Assembly (NCBI GenBank): GCA_025617745.1
Contig: CM046870.1
Span: 4,779,285-4,843,284, forward strand
From: Heliocidaris erythrogramma
Taxonomy: Eukaryota > Echinodermata > Echinoidea > Camarodonta > Echinometridae
DNA: 64,000 nucleotides
Direction of reading: 5' to 3'
This document shows positions 55,131 through 64,000 of this stretch, piece by piece. Each line of letters opens with the position of its first letter. Position 1 is the first letter of the stretch. The translations under genes and the position numbers were made by a program. The notes beneath the pieces are model-generated. The model did no database searches, was not told the origin of the DNA, and saw only the letters and a program-made list of their open reading frames with translations.

Positions 55131-57311
55131 CCCTAAATTTGAATTCCTCTGAAATGTTTGTAGGCCTACCTCTTTAAAAAATAGAACCTGAAAGCCACAT
55201 GTAAAAGTGGAATGTTCAGAATTTACCGTTCATTCCTTAAAGGGATACTCAACTGCAGATTGTGGAGGTTTTTATACCGCGAGAGGGCACGCGTGATCGT
55301 TACCTGATTATGCCGTTGCCCCGCGGGAGCAAACTTCGAAAAGGCTGTTCACCGCGCAACATGCACGCTCCGCTTGAGCTCGAGCTCGAGCTCTCGTGCG
55401 AGATTCGGTCGGCTTCTTGCAGTCCGAAAAGTAACCCTAGTAGTCCAACGGACGCGTTCGACGCACAATTTTGTGTACGAGTGAATGGGGCTTACGCAAT
55501 GCTGGCTTTGCCCACGGCCGCCTGGTGGCGTATCACTTTAACATCTGCTTATTACATTGACGTCATGACGTCAATGCTCTGTTATTGTTCGTGTTCTGCA
55601 TTCTTATTCTTCTTCTTCTTCTTTTTCTTCTTCTTCTTCTTAGACCTCAGACCCCATTCGTTTTGCACAGGGTGTTTGTGAGCTCTGTCTAGGTCCTTTC
55701 CCCTTGTCCATTTCATTTCAAATTTCGTATGCATGTTACTTGGCATCCCTTCTAACTTACTGAGGTCTTCGTTTTCCGAATTCACTCATGCATGACCGTC
55801 CAGGCGCCATTTTGTCCGTTTTAGGGCCATTTTCATGCCTTTTGTTCTCCTTGCCTATCTCAGCTATCCTACATCCTACAGACTTCTAAAAAATTCCTGT
55901 AGATAGTCCAAGAGTTGCTCTGTACATTCTAATAAAAAAATTAATACGAAAAATGCCATCTTCACACTGTAAATTTAAGTCCGCAATCGGCCATATTGAA
56001 AAACTCTAAATTTCTTGTTATTTTCACTCCCGAATATCAAAAATTCCTATAACTTTGTCATATCAATTGATTTCTGTCTTAAACTTTTACCATGTCTTGG
56101 TCTTGGCGTTACACACATTTCTGCTACATTTCATGCATTTCCGATTACGCATTATATAAACAGCGCCCTCTAAAGTTTTCAAAATGGCTCTCTTCGTGTG
56201 GCCGTATCTCCGTCATGCTTGGGTAAACCCGTACCCTTTTTTGGATTTAGATACTTCAAGATATACCCTTTTCAGTCAAATTAAAAAATATATACCTCAT
56301 CACTGACCGACTTTGAGAAAATTGCACTTGAAAATCACAATATTTGCATAAATGCCGAAATAAAGACAACTTGCTCTAATTTTGTGAACATTCATCGTAC
56401 GTCTTTGAAATTTGGTGGGTATGTGTATTTGTGTATTTGACAACTGTTAACCAAATTTGGTTGAAATCGATGACGTCATCGCGAAGATATTACGTAAAAA
56501 CCGTAATTTACTATGCATTACATAATATTGCATAATATGCTTATTTCAAATGGCGCGCTAGTCGCAGTTGGCTCACAATGACCGCAATGAAATTCCCTTG
56601 TCCGGGATGCCAAAAAAATATATATGGTCTCACAGAATATTTTGAGTAAATCGCGATTGAAGTCAGGTCATTATACGGATCATGCACATGTATTACACGT
56701 ATTGTCTATGGGGCAAATCGGTTTCCCAACTCTGACCCCCTGAACGATCTTTATTTTTCTTGAAATTTGGCAGGTACATGCTTCGAGGTAAAATGAAGAA
56801 ACTCTCGAAGCCGGATTTTCAAAATCTATCAAGCGCTTCGTTTTAAACGCTATATAGTGACAGGTACTTAACAGAGTCTGCAAATACAGACTAGCACGTA
56901 GACCCAAATATAGAATGACCTTCAACCCATGAGTCCATGACTCATGCCAGCTCAGTTCTACTTGTCTATCTCCACTATTCTAGATGCTACAGACTTCAAA
57001 CAAATTTCTATAGGTAGTTTAAGTGATGCTCTTTATTTTACTGTTCAAGGAAATACAAAATACAGACGTCAATGCATGCACATCGTTCTGATACGATTGC
57101 AGTTCTAGTTTTACAGTCCACTAATGAATTTGAAGTACATACTTGGTAGTTGCTTTTTTCTTCACATCCTTGGTACATGTAGTTAATTCATTTTCTATAC
57201 AATCAGATGCTTAAAATCTGAAATTTTGATCTTGAGTACTGGTACTCCTTGAAATTGTAATCATACATGCAGCCTTTGAGTAAAATCCATCGTATGGAAA
57301 GCTTATTAGTA

Positions 57312-57681
57312 TAAAGCTGATTATAACTAATCAGCTCCAAAGCTCCCTGTGTGAACATCGAACTATACGATGTTCTTACAGATACGAACTCGCAATCTAA
57401 AGATGGTCACTGCAGGCTACAGATACATGTACATGTACAAAGTTCGTATAGAGGAGGCAAGAGATCTTGTGTGTGAACGGATATACGTCTTTAACTGGGC
57501 GGAGCTAGGACCGGGCGCGCGCTTTGATTGACATGACCTGCTATTATGCGCAATGATCCTACTGCGCATTTAATCAGCATTGAATCTCTAACGATCGCAC
57601 CGAAATTTTCTCTGTGTCAATGCTGTCGTATTAAACTTTAGAGCTGATTAGTTTAACGCTCTTTAAACTAATCAGCTTTAA
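57312..57681. mobile_element. MITE with AT-rich terminal inverted repeats
   Basis: The ends read TAAAGCTGATTATAACTAAT (left) and the complement of AAACTAATCAGCTTTA (right), with a second internal copy AGAGCTGATTAGTTTAA at 57639, so the right terminus is duplicated inverted. About 370 bp, non-coding. Confidence 0.7.
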
Positions 57682-58734
57682 ACATAGCCGATGTACATGT
57701 AGGCCTACATCAAATTGGCATCATTTTCGAAATATTCCAATCATCTGTAGCACTTTCCTCCATCACTTATCTGCTGAAAGCTACATGTAGAAGGGATATT
57801 AAAGCTCTTTGTATTTGAGTTATGGGTCATTCTACGGGGTTGGGGCAATTTTTATGACATATCAGAAGTGAGGAACTGTACATGTACATGTATGTCTTCT
57901 ATCAACCATAACAATGTTTGCTAAAATTGAGTTTAGTGTAAAAAAAGCATAGCCGCAAAAGTGACTTACAATGTAGTTGGGAAGTACATGTAAATCTACA
58001 TGTACTCTAGCTTCATGGTCAATCAATATGGCAGACCAAAATTGTATGTAATGTTTTATAAATGTGATATCCATGTAACGGTCGTAAAAAAAAGAAATGC
58101 ATTTTAAGCAACGCTTTGAAAGAGTACCAACTGAAACGGAATGATTCTGGCTGGACACTACTACCGGTATACATATTCATTGCATAAAAATCTGCAAGAG
58201 ATGATTTCATAGATCTTCCATGTGTAATAGAAGATCTTATACCAGTGTTAATGGACATCGTCCTAAGTTTTGCCCCAGCCTCATGGTATCACCTGTAACG
58301 TTTCTCTAGCTCTCAGCTGATGAGATGGGTTTTATTTTCAACGATATTGTAGTTTCATAAGCTAGTCATTAATAATTCATAGGGCATAGCACTCGCGTTG
58401 TAGTCCACGTGCTCCCTCCCCGCTATGCTGTAATCACCTACATGTATGTTTCATAACATCGGTATTTTTTTCAAAATCTGCAAATCTAGGAGAGATCTGT
58501 TTTGCTATTAGCATTGATTTGTTGAACTTCTGTATTTTGTATAGAAAGTGTATTATAGTGCCTTTTCTTTACGTTTTGACACCAAATGAAAGAGGTACAC
58601 ATTTGCAATTTTTTTGTTTTTTTTTGTTTTACATTTCTTTACCCGTTGCTTGGTTGATTGAAATCAGTACATTCGACTAGTTTGTTTCCTCCCGTCTCCC
58701 CTCTGTTTTTGTTTCTTCCTTCCCCATTCCTTTC

Positions 58735-59240
58735 GCTTACTCTCTCTCCCTCCCCCCCCCTCTCTCTCTCTCTCCCCTCCCCCCCCCTCTCTCCCCCCCC
58801 CCCCCCCTCCCTCTCTCTCTCTCTCTCCCCCTCCCTCCCTCTCTCCCCATCTCTTTCTTCTCTTGTTTTTTTTTACTCTTCTATCTAATCTACCCTTCCC
58901 TTTCATCTGTTTTCTTTTATATTCTCTCTTCTCTCTTCTCTTTCCACTTTTTTCTCTCTTGAAGAACTTTTCCTCATCTCTCTCTTATTTTTCCTCTTTT
59001 TACTCTCTTATTATCTCATCTTCCTTTTCTTCTTTTCTCTCCTTTATGATCTCATCTTCCTTTTCCTCTTTTCTCTCCTTCCTCTTTAATTCCAATTCCA
59101 CTTCCTTTTTATATTTTCTTTCCCTTTTCCTCTTTTCCACTTTTCCTCTTTTCCTCTTTTCCTCTTTTCCCCTTTTCCTCTTTTCCACTTTTCCTCTTTT
59201 CCTCTCTTCTCTTCCCCATTTTCTTCTTCAAAATTTCTTC
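58735..59240 (+). repeat. Pyrimidine-rich tract before CLP1 exon
   Basis: About 500 bases of almost pure C and T on the plus strand, including a C-rich part (58751-58810), (CT)n and a 'cctcttttc' tandem (59128-59200). Long frames across it on both strands are compositional artefacts. Confidence 0.9.
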
Positions 59241-59370
59241 TTCTCCCAAATTCTCTCTTCACTTTGGATAAATAGCATTAAATTCCTATGTTCTTGTCCC
59301 CACCCGTCTTCTATCTTTATAATTCATGTTGATATCTTTTCTCTTCTTTTTCTCTTTATACTTTATACAG

Positions 59371-59448
59371 GGTGGTAAGGAGTACATTCTTTCTCAGGAC
59401 AACGAGTTGAGATTTGAAGTAGAAAACAATGAAGTCGTGCAAATGGAG
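59371..59448 (+). CDS. CLP1: CLP1 exon: N-terminal domain start
   Basis: The 78-nt phase-0 exon encodes GGKEYILSQDNELRFEVENN and EVVQME, with acceptor TTTATACAG and donor GAG|GTAACT. It matches the vertebrate CLP1 region FELERETELRFEVE...VQLE. In CLP1 the N-terminal beta-sandwich packs against the ATP site of the central kinase domain. CLP1 phosphorylates RNA 5'-hydroxyl ends and works with PCF11 in cleavage factor II and with the TSEN complex in tRNA splicing. The match continues without gaps into the next exon. Confidence 0.93.
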
Positions 59449-60334
59449 GTAACTATTTCTTCTTTAGATTATAATTTTCTAAAAACAAAACCATTGCCCC
59501 ATGTGCAAAATGGAAAAGCCAATATTTCTCTGGTTACTTGTATAACTGATCACACTTCAATAGCATCACAGTCACACCCACAAACTGATTCCAAACAGAC
59601 CTACTTTTATAATCCACAAAATTGTGGCCATTTGGGGTGTTGCTCTATTGTTGGTCTGTTGTTGCATGCTGTTGGTAGTGTAAGAATCAACCAACTGTTA
59701 CAAATATGAATTATCATCATCATCATCATCATCATGATTATCAGTAATTACTATTTATGTATTTTACCATGTTGATATACATGTATTGTTTTTATGAAAA
59801 TGTGGAAATAAACTTTGAATTTTAAACGTTGAACTTTGAACGTTATCATCTGTATCATTATTATCACCATCATCATCAGTATCATCATTATCATTATCAT
59901 CATCATCATCATCATCAGTATTATCATCATTATCATCATCATCATCATCATCATCGTCATCATCATTATCATCATCATCATCATATCATCATCTTTATCA
60001 TCAGCAACAGCAGCATTATTATCATCATCATCATCTTTATCGTCGTCAGCTACAGCAGCATCTTCATTATCATCATTATCATCAGCGGCAGCAGCATTAT
60101 TATCATCATCAACATTATTATCATCATCAACATTATTATCAGCAGCAACAGCAGCATCATCATCATCAGTATCATGAGCATTATCATTATCACCATCATT
60201 ATTATCCTCATCTTTCCCATTCATTATCAATGTTATTATTATTGTATTATCATTATTTTGTAATATTATTTTTGTTGTTGTTGTCATTGTTATCATTCTC
60301 ATTGTGTTATTCTCTCTTGTTTTATTTCTTTCAG
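59449..60334 (+). other. CLP1 intron with large (ATC)n-type microsatellite
   Basis: GT-AG intron. A compound trinucleotide repeat of the TCA/TTA type fills 59711-60250, with CAG-type insertions (TCAGCAGCAACAGCAGC) dispersed through it. All the long frames in it are repeat artefacts on both strands. Confidence 0.9.
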
Positions 60335-60448
60335 ATCAAAGAGGGCTTTGCCGAAGTGTTTGGCTCGGAGCTGATGAAGAACAGAATTTACAAGTTTGCG
60401 TCAGGTTCTAAAGTTGCAGTGTTCACATGGCAGGGATGCAAGATTATA
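60335..60448 (+). CDS. CLP1: CLP1 exon: N-terminal domain end
   Basis: The 114-nt exon encodes IKEGFAEVFGSELMKNRIYK, then FASGSKVAVFTWQGC and KII. Vertebrate CLP1 reads LLTGMAEIFGTELTRNKKF, then TFDAGAKVAVFTWHGC at this place, residue for residue. The acceptor is TTTCTTTCAG. The exon ends before ATATCCTTT, a U12-type AT donor; continuing to a later GT would add about 14 residues not found in the family and break phase with the next exon. Both boundaries are phase 0. Confidence 0.93.
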
Positions 60449-61535
60449 ATATCCTTTTCAACAATGACAAGTCCAGTCAATTTTCTTGCAGTAATTTTTT
60501 GACATTTACAAAATAGTCCAATTACATGTATATAACCATGTACATGTATACAGAGTGAATATAAACGTAACACAAGAACATGGTAATTCCTGGAATAAGG
60601 CATGTACATATATATCTACATGTATATGTGTCTTTATGAAATCAATTTGCATAAGTAATAATAATTGATGAAAATAGCCATTTTCACAGTAAAGAATGGT
60701 TTGATTTTTTTTTTTTTGTGCACAGTATGCAAATTTTTTGTTATTGATCTGAGATCTCAAGGGCGGTCATCTTGTTATTTGTGGGTTAAAGGGAATAGTC
60801 GCACATACATTGTATGTGAAGTGTACATGACATCAGATCCTCCCTCCAAAATTGTAAGAGACTTTGAAATGGTTAACAATTAAATAGCAACAAGGAAAAA
60901 AATAATTCTATGCCATTTATTGCAAGGACCTTAAAGGTTACCAGTCACCCCAAAAGTTAATTTGCTCTGTATGTTAGAGGTTCCATGTATTGCTTCTATA
61001 AAGAAATATTCCAAGTTTAACTACACTCTCTACAAGTGTAAAAGCGACTGGTGAGTAGACTACTCGACGCACCCATAGTCATACGCGCTATCCAAGATAA
61101 GGGCTCGCGCGGAACCCAACTCGGGAGTTCAGTTCCGCGCGCGCACCTTCTTCTTATCTTTTATTTCCTTCTTATCTTTTATTTCCTTCTTACTCCTTAA
61201 ATGTTAGGTCTAAAGAATGCCAGATGAAGTTCTTTGAGGTTAATTTCATATTTTCTACATGTAGCTTTACACAATTTGTTTTTCTTCAGATGATTGGTAC
61301 ATTTTAACTTATCAAGCAGTGTATCAATACAAGTCATTTTAACTTTATTTAGATTACAAATTTGGTATTAAGACTTTATCTCCTGACAAAAGTAATATTT
61401 GGAGCTGATATTTTGAATAAATGTTATAGCAGCCTGATACCTGATTGTCCAGAATAAAAAACAGTGCTTATTTTAAGACGCAGTATAACCTGCTTTCGAG
61501 ACTTTGTATCTTTTTTCTTGACTGTTTGCCCGTAC
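60449..61535 (+). other. Candidate U12-type AT-AC intron of CLP1
   Basis: The 1087-base intron starts ATATCCTTTT (the strict minor-spliceosome 5' splice site is ATATCCTT) and ends AC at 61534-61535. The branch-like TTTCTTGACT at 61514-61523 (consensus TTCCTTRAC) places the branch adenosine 14 bases before the exon, inside the window typical of U12 introns. Joining at these points gives [15 protein letters not shown], which aligns with vertebrate GCSVQLSGRTEVAYV with no gap. No pair of GT-AG sites does this. Confidence 0.88.
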
Positions 61536-61661
61536 CTTCGAGGGAAGACAGAAGTAGCGTATGTTTCTAAGGAGACACCCATGATTACGTATCTCAACAC
61601 ACATGCAGCTCTAGAACAAATGAGACAACAGGCTGAACTGGAGGCTACTCGGGGACCAAAG
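61536..61661 (+). CDS. CLP1: CLP1 exon preceding the P-loop
   Basis: The 126-nt phase-0 exon encodes [20 protein letters not shown], then [15 protein letters not shown], ending EATRGPK, with a donor AAG|GTTGGA. It corresponds to vertebrate [20 protein letters not shown] and THTALEQMRRQAE, then the short acidic linker. The exon begins after AC rather than AG. Confidence 0.93.
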
Positions 61662-62973
61662 GTTGGAAAAATGTATTTCATTTATATTGATTTATTCTTC
61701 AGATTGTACTTGAGTCGTGCCGTAATGTATGTTGTTGAATTGTGACCCTCCACCACAAAACGACCAATAAGTCGGAAATTTGGGTTTTTTAAATTTCAAC
61801 GCAGTTTGAAAGCCTAGATTCTAAGCTTTAAAATGATATATAACTCATCTTGTATGGACTAAGTAAACCCTTTTAAATTACAATGAGAATGTCAACGTGT
61901 CAGACAGGCTAATGAACAAAAAAACAGAGAAAACGGGCTCTAAAGAAGAGTGACCATTTAAGAGCGCCTAATCTGTGTCCTTTTGTTTGTCACACAAAAG
62001 GTTGTGTCAAAACTCCCTTGCACACACTGTGAAGTACTAATTGTATTGGGTTGAAACTTTCCATACCTTCAGAATAGATATATTTCCATGTTTCTTTAGA
62101 TTTTGAATATCAGAAAGTACATAGTTTTGAAGCTATATCAGAAAAGCGATGTGAAGTACAATCCCAGCAAGTTGACACACAGAATTTGAATGTCCAGGAA
62201 AACATGGTCATTTTGAATGAGAGTAAAAACATATTTCAGCAAGGTATTTTAACCTGAAATTTTGTCAGATGGTAGATTAATACATGAACTTTCAGAAAAT
62301 GCAAAAAAGTTAAAATAAAAATTTCCACCCCAAACCACCTTTTTCAGCTGTTTACTCTAAAGCTCCCATTGCGACTTATTGGTCGTTTTGTGGTGGAGGG
62401 TCACAATTGTGAAAGGGGTAATGACAAATATTAGCAGCACTTTCTCTTGCCATTGGAGTGGTTAAATTTTCTTGATAAGCTTTGGCAGTCTAGCCTAAAA
62501 ATCCAGCCCCCCTCCCCCATTAAAAAAAAAAAAAAAAAAAAAATACACAGACAAAAATTCCCAGCTTCCCTATAACAAATTTGTAGAAATGGAGTGCAAT
62601 TTAGAACTGGATAGTGTCAAAAAATTCACTGGAAAGAAAAAGATGAAAAAAAAATTAAAACTAAACTAAAACAGCCCTTTAAGGGAACTCTTTCTACATT
62701 AAGAATCGGGTTAAACACTTCCTTAGAACCAACAAGTTTAAAATACACTATTCATTAACACGTAAAAGAAACTGCTTGAATCATGAAATGTGGAGTTCAA
62801 AACACAGAAGAACAAAAATCAATTTCAAAAAATTCCAGATGCACATGTACATGTACCTGCAAGTATTATGGTTGCTGCACAACAGAATAGTGGCATACAT
62901 GTATATGGCAGTATATTTTTATCTTACATGTATTTCTTTGTTGTTGTCTATTTGTTTTGTCACACAAATCTAG
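61662..62973 (+). other. CLP1 intron with inverted-repeat element
   Basis: GT-AG intron holding a 661-bp element at 61743-62403 and an A run at 62522-62543. The acceptor is CACAAATCTAG. Nothing else is recognised. Confidence 0.8.
61743..62403. mobile_element. 661-bp inverted-repeat DNA element
   Basis: The terminal repeats are 32 bases and perfect: the left starts TGACCCTCCACCACAAAACG and the right is its complement. The surrounding 'aattg' on the left and 'caattg' on the right may contain a short target duplication. A diverged relative lies inside the nested element at 12277-13827. Confidence 0.88.
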
Positions 62974-63087
62974 GTGATGGTTGTAGGACCGGGAGATGTA
63001 GGCAAGAGCACAGTTTGCAGATTACTACTTAACTATGCAGTCCGGGTCGGTAGGAGACCTACTTTCATTGAATTAGATGTCGGTCAG
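62974..63087 (+). CDS. CLP1: CLP1 exon: Walker A P-loop
   Basis: The 114-nt exon encodes [20 protein letters not shown], then [18 protein letters not shown], with donor [18 protein letters not shown] is the P-loop (vertebrate GPTDVGKST) that binds ATP phosphates; the lysine and serine needed for catalysis are present. ELDVGQ is the Walker B-like segment of the family. Phase 0 at both ends. Confidence 0.95.
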
Positions 63088-63887
63088 GTGAGTCAGATTT
63101 TTACGAATTGGAATCAAATCACATTGTGCGAGTTTGTGATGGCAAGAAACATGGATAATTAACTTTTGTCCTCTCATTCTTATACGCCTTTCAAACCAGT
63201 TTCCCCAAGTGAACTTCCCCGGTAAACACCTCCAAATTTTACGAGAAAGAATTCCTGAGGTTATTTGGAAAAGTACAGGTCCACCTGTCACACTGACAAC
63301 ACCTCTCCGGGGAACTTGCCATTGGTAACGAATTCCACGTTCAATCGGCCAGCAGTCAGGTCAGATTCAGGGCGCGCATGTTTGTGTTTTCGTGCAGGGT
63401 TTTAAAATGAATGTCGATGCGACGTCATAGGATCATAGTGTGACCGGCCGGAAGTGATAATTGATCTGACGTATTTCACCGGGGATGTTCTCCACCGACC
63501 TTTCAAACCGACCACTTCCCCGCTGAAACTCTCTTTCCCTGCGTAAGTCTTCACCTCGGTAGGTGGAGAAGTCACCCGGGATAGTTCTTCAGCTTTTTGC
63601 AGGGAACTTTTCCCTTGTTCCTTTCAGACCGGACCTTTCCCCCACGTAACTCTGAACTTACGGGAAGTGCGTGGTTTGAAAGGGGAAAGTTCTTCGTCTC
63701 CTCCTCGTCAATTTCGAATATTAATTTAATTCCCAACTTCCACCCTGGAGACGACACTATACCTTCATGTAATGGAGAAAAAAAAAAGAGCCTTGCAGAA
63801 AAAAAGTTCAGATCAAATGCTGCTGTATTAAAAAGTGGATTAACTTATAATATGATCTTTATTTATCTTCTTCTTTATACCCTGCAG
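63088..63887 (+). other. CLP1 intron with GC-rich foldback-like element
   Basis: Between about 63187 and 63683 the ends carry inverted CCTTTCAAACCA / TGGTTTGAAAGG, and the same core (CTTTCAAACCG, CTTTCAGACCGG) recurs inside at 63499 and 63623. This suggests a small DNA element rich in such motifs. The acceptor is CCCTGCAG. Confidence 0.6.
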
Positions 63888-64000
63888 GGGTCTATATCCG
63901 TCCCAGGTACAGTAGGGGCATTGCTTGTAGAGAGACCGGCCGATGTGGAACAAGGCTTTGCTCTAACTGCTCCTCTAGTCTATCACTTCGGTGCTACCTC
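63888..64000 (+). CDS. CLP1: CLP1 exon, cut by window edge
   Basis: It encodes [20 protein letters not shown], then [17 protein letters not shown], and runs off the window within a codon. Vertebrate CLP1 has [20 protein letters not shown], then [17 protein letters not shown]. The rest of the kinase domain and the C-terminal domain must lie to the right. Confidence 0.95.

Larger units (their letters stand above)
54621..58506. repeat. 3.9-kb long inverted repeat structure
   Basis: Arms of about 310 bases at 54621-54931 and 58199-58506 match with roughly 90-95% identity by eye. The outer ends read AGCAAAACAGATCTCTCC and its complement; inner ends lie at 'gatgaaatcatct'. The 3.27-kb interior has no transposase-like frame. 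It contains the poly-C cluster, a TTAAAGGG-starting GC-rich stretch at 55241, a diverged direct repeat of about 80 bases (55853-55930 and 56955-57040), and a MITE. This could be a large non-autonomous element with long terminal inverted repeats, or an inverted duplication. Confidence 0.75.
52567..59370 (+). other. CLP1 intron 1, downstream part
   Basis: Contents are mostly repeats: G and C runs (53019-53034, 53284-53297), a perfect palindrome (53573-53636), a poly-C cluster (54940-55130), a long inverted-repeat structure (54621-58506), a MITE inside it (57312-57681) and a pyrimidine tract (58735-59240). I recognise no host exon. The intron closes with CTTTATACAG before the exon at 59371. Confidence 0.6.

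Noticed and set aside
58658-59378. Serine/phenylalanine-rich and lysine/glutamate-rich frames in the pyrimidine tract
   Set aside because: Composition artefacts of an almost pure CT tract.
59751-60302. Long acidic and histidine-rich frames across the trinucleotide repeat
   Set aside because: They are open on both strands only because of the simple repeat; no domain, and they lie in a CLP1 intron.
60449-60500. GT donor at 60489 (GCAGTAATT) as the true end of the CLP1 exon
   Set aside because: It would add residues unknown in CLP1 and needs an AG acceptor (61542) in the wrong phase; the AT-AC pair gives a gap-free alignment.

Overview
The window looks like a stretch of a metazoan nuclear genome, most likely a marine invertebrate deuterostome such as an echinoderm. 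This is inferred from split genes with GT-AG and one AT-AC intron, an AT-rich base composition, abundant CR1-like and L1/Tx1-like LINEs, tRNA- and 7SL-like SINEs, TTAA and TA transposons, and foldback elements built like sea-urchin TU elements. There are no bacterial operons or CRISPR arrays. The species cannot be fixed from sequence alone.

Two host genes can be supported. On the minus strand, a SAM-dependent methyltransferase gene has its first coding exon at 40050-40157 and its motif-I exon at 3065-3225. Both are phase-matched and separated by a 36.8-kb intron; later exons should lie left of base 1. On the plus strand, CLP1 (polynucleotide 5'-hydroxyl kinase of pre-mRNA 3'-end processing and tRNA splicing) runs from a likely first exon at 48578 off the right edge, with further exons at 59371, 60335, 61536, 62974 and 63888. 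All its introns are phase 0. The intron at 60449-61535 has the hallmarks of a U12-type AT-AC intron. An extra exon-like ORF sits at 52477-52566. The two genes are divergently arranged with about 8.4 kb between them.

Layout. 1-3.0 kb: degenerate repeats and a 943-bp TTAA element. 3.5-4.8 kb: a minus-strand satellite-bearing composite. 5.9-16.6 kb: the same composite on the plus strand, split by a 5-kb LINE (6046-11092) and a second copy of the TTAA element (11658-14152), which itself carries a 1.55-kb TA element. 16.6-26.1 kb: two more tandem composite units, each ending in a long foldback element (19825-21779, truncated; 23905-26144, whole). 26.9-29.6 kb: an L1/Tx1-like LINE with clear target-site duplications. 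30.2-37.0 kb: a CR1-like LINE flanked by minus-strand CR1 fragments, with a 7SL-like SINE at its head and a nested THAP-encoding, TTAA-flanked transposon inside it. 37-39 kb: non-coding repeats. 40-48.4 kb: the intergenic stretch with several LINEs, including a nearly whole RT ORF at 43970-45358. 48.5-64 kb: CLP1 exons among introns filled with small inverted-repeat elements, a 3.9-kb long-inverted-repeat structure and microsatellites.

Almost all sequence outside the exons is transposon or satellite. The strongest unusual signals are the U12 intron in CLP1, the 37-kb TE-filled methyltransferase intron, the 7SL-like SINE, the three-deep nest in the 30.9-36.8 kb LINE and the modular foldback elements.
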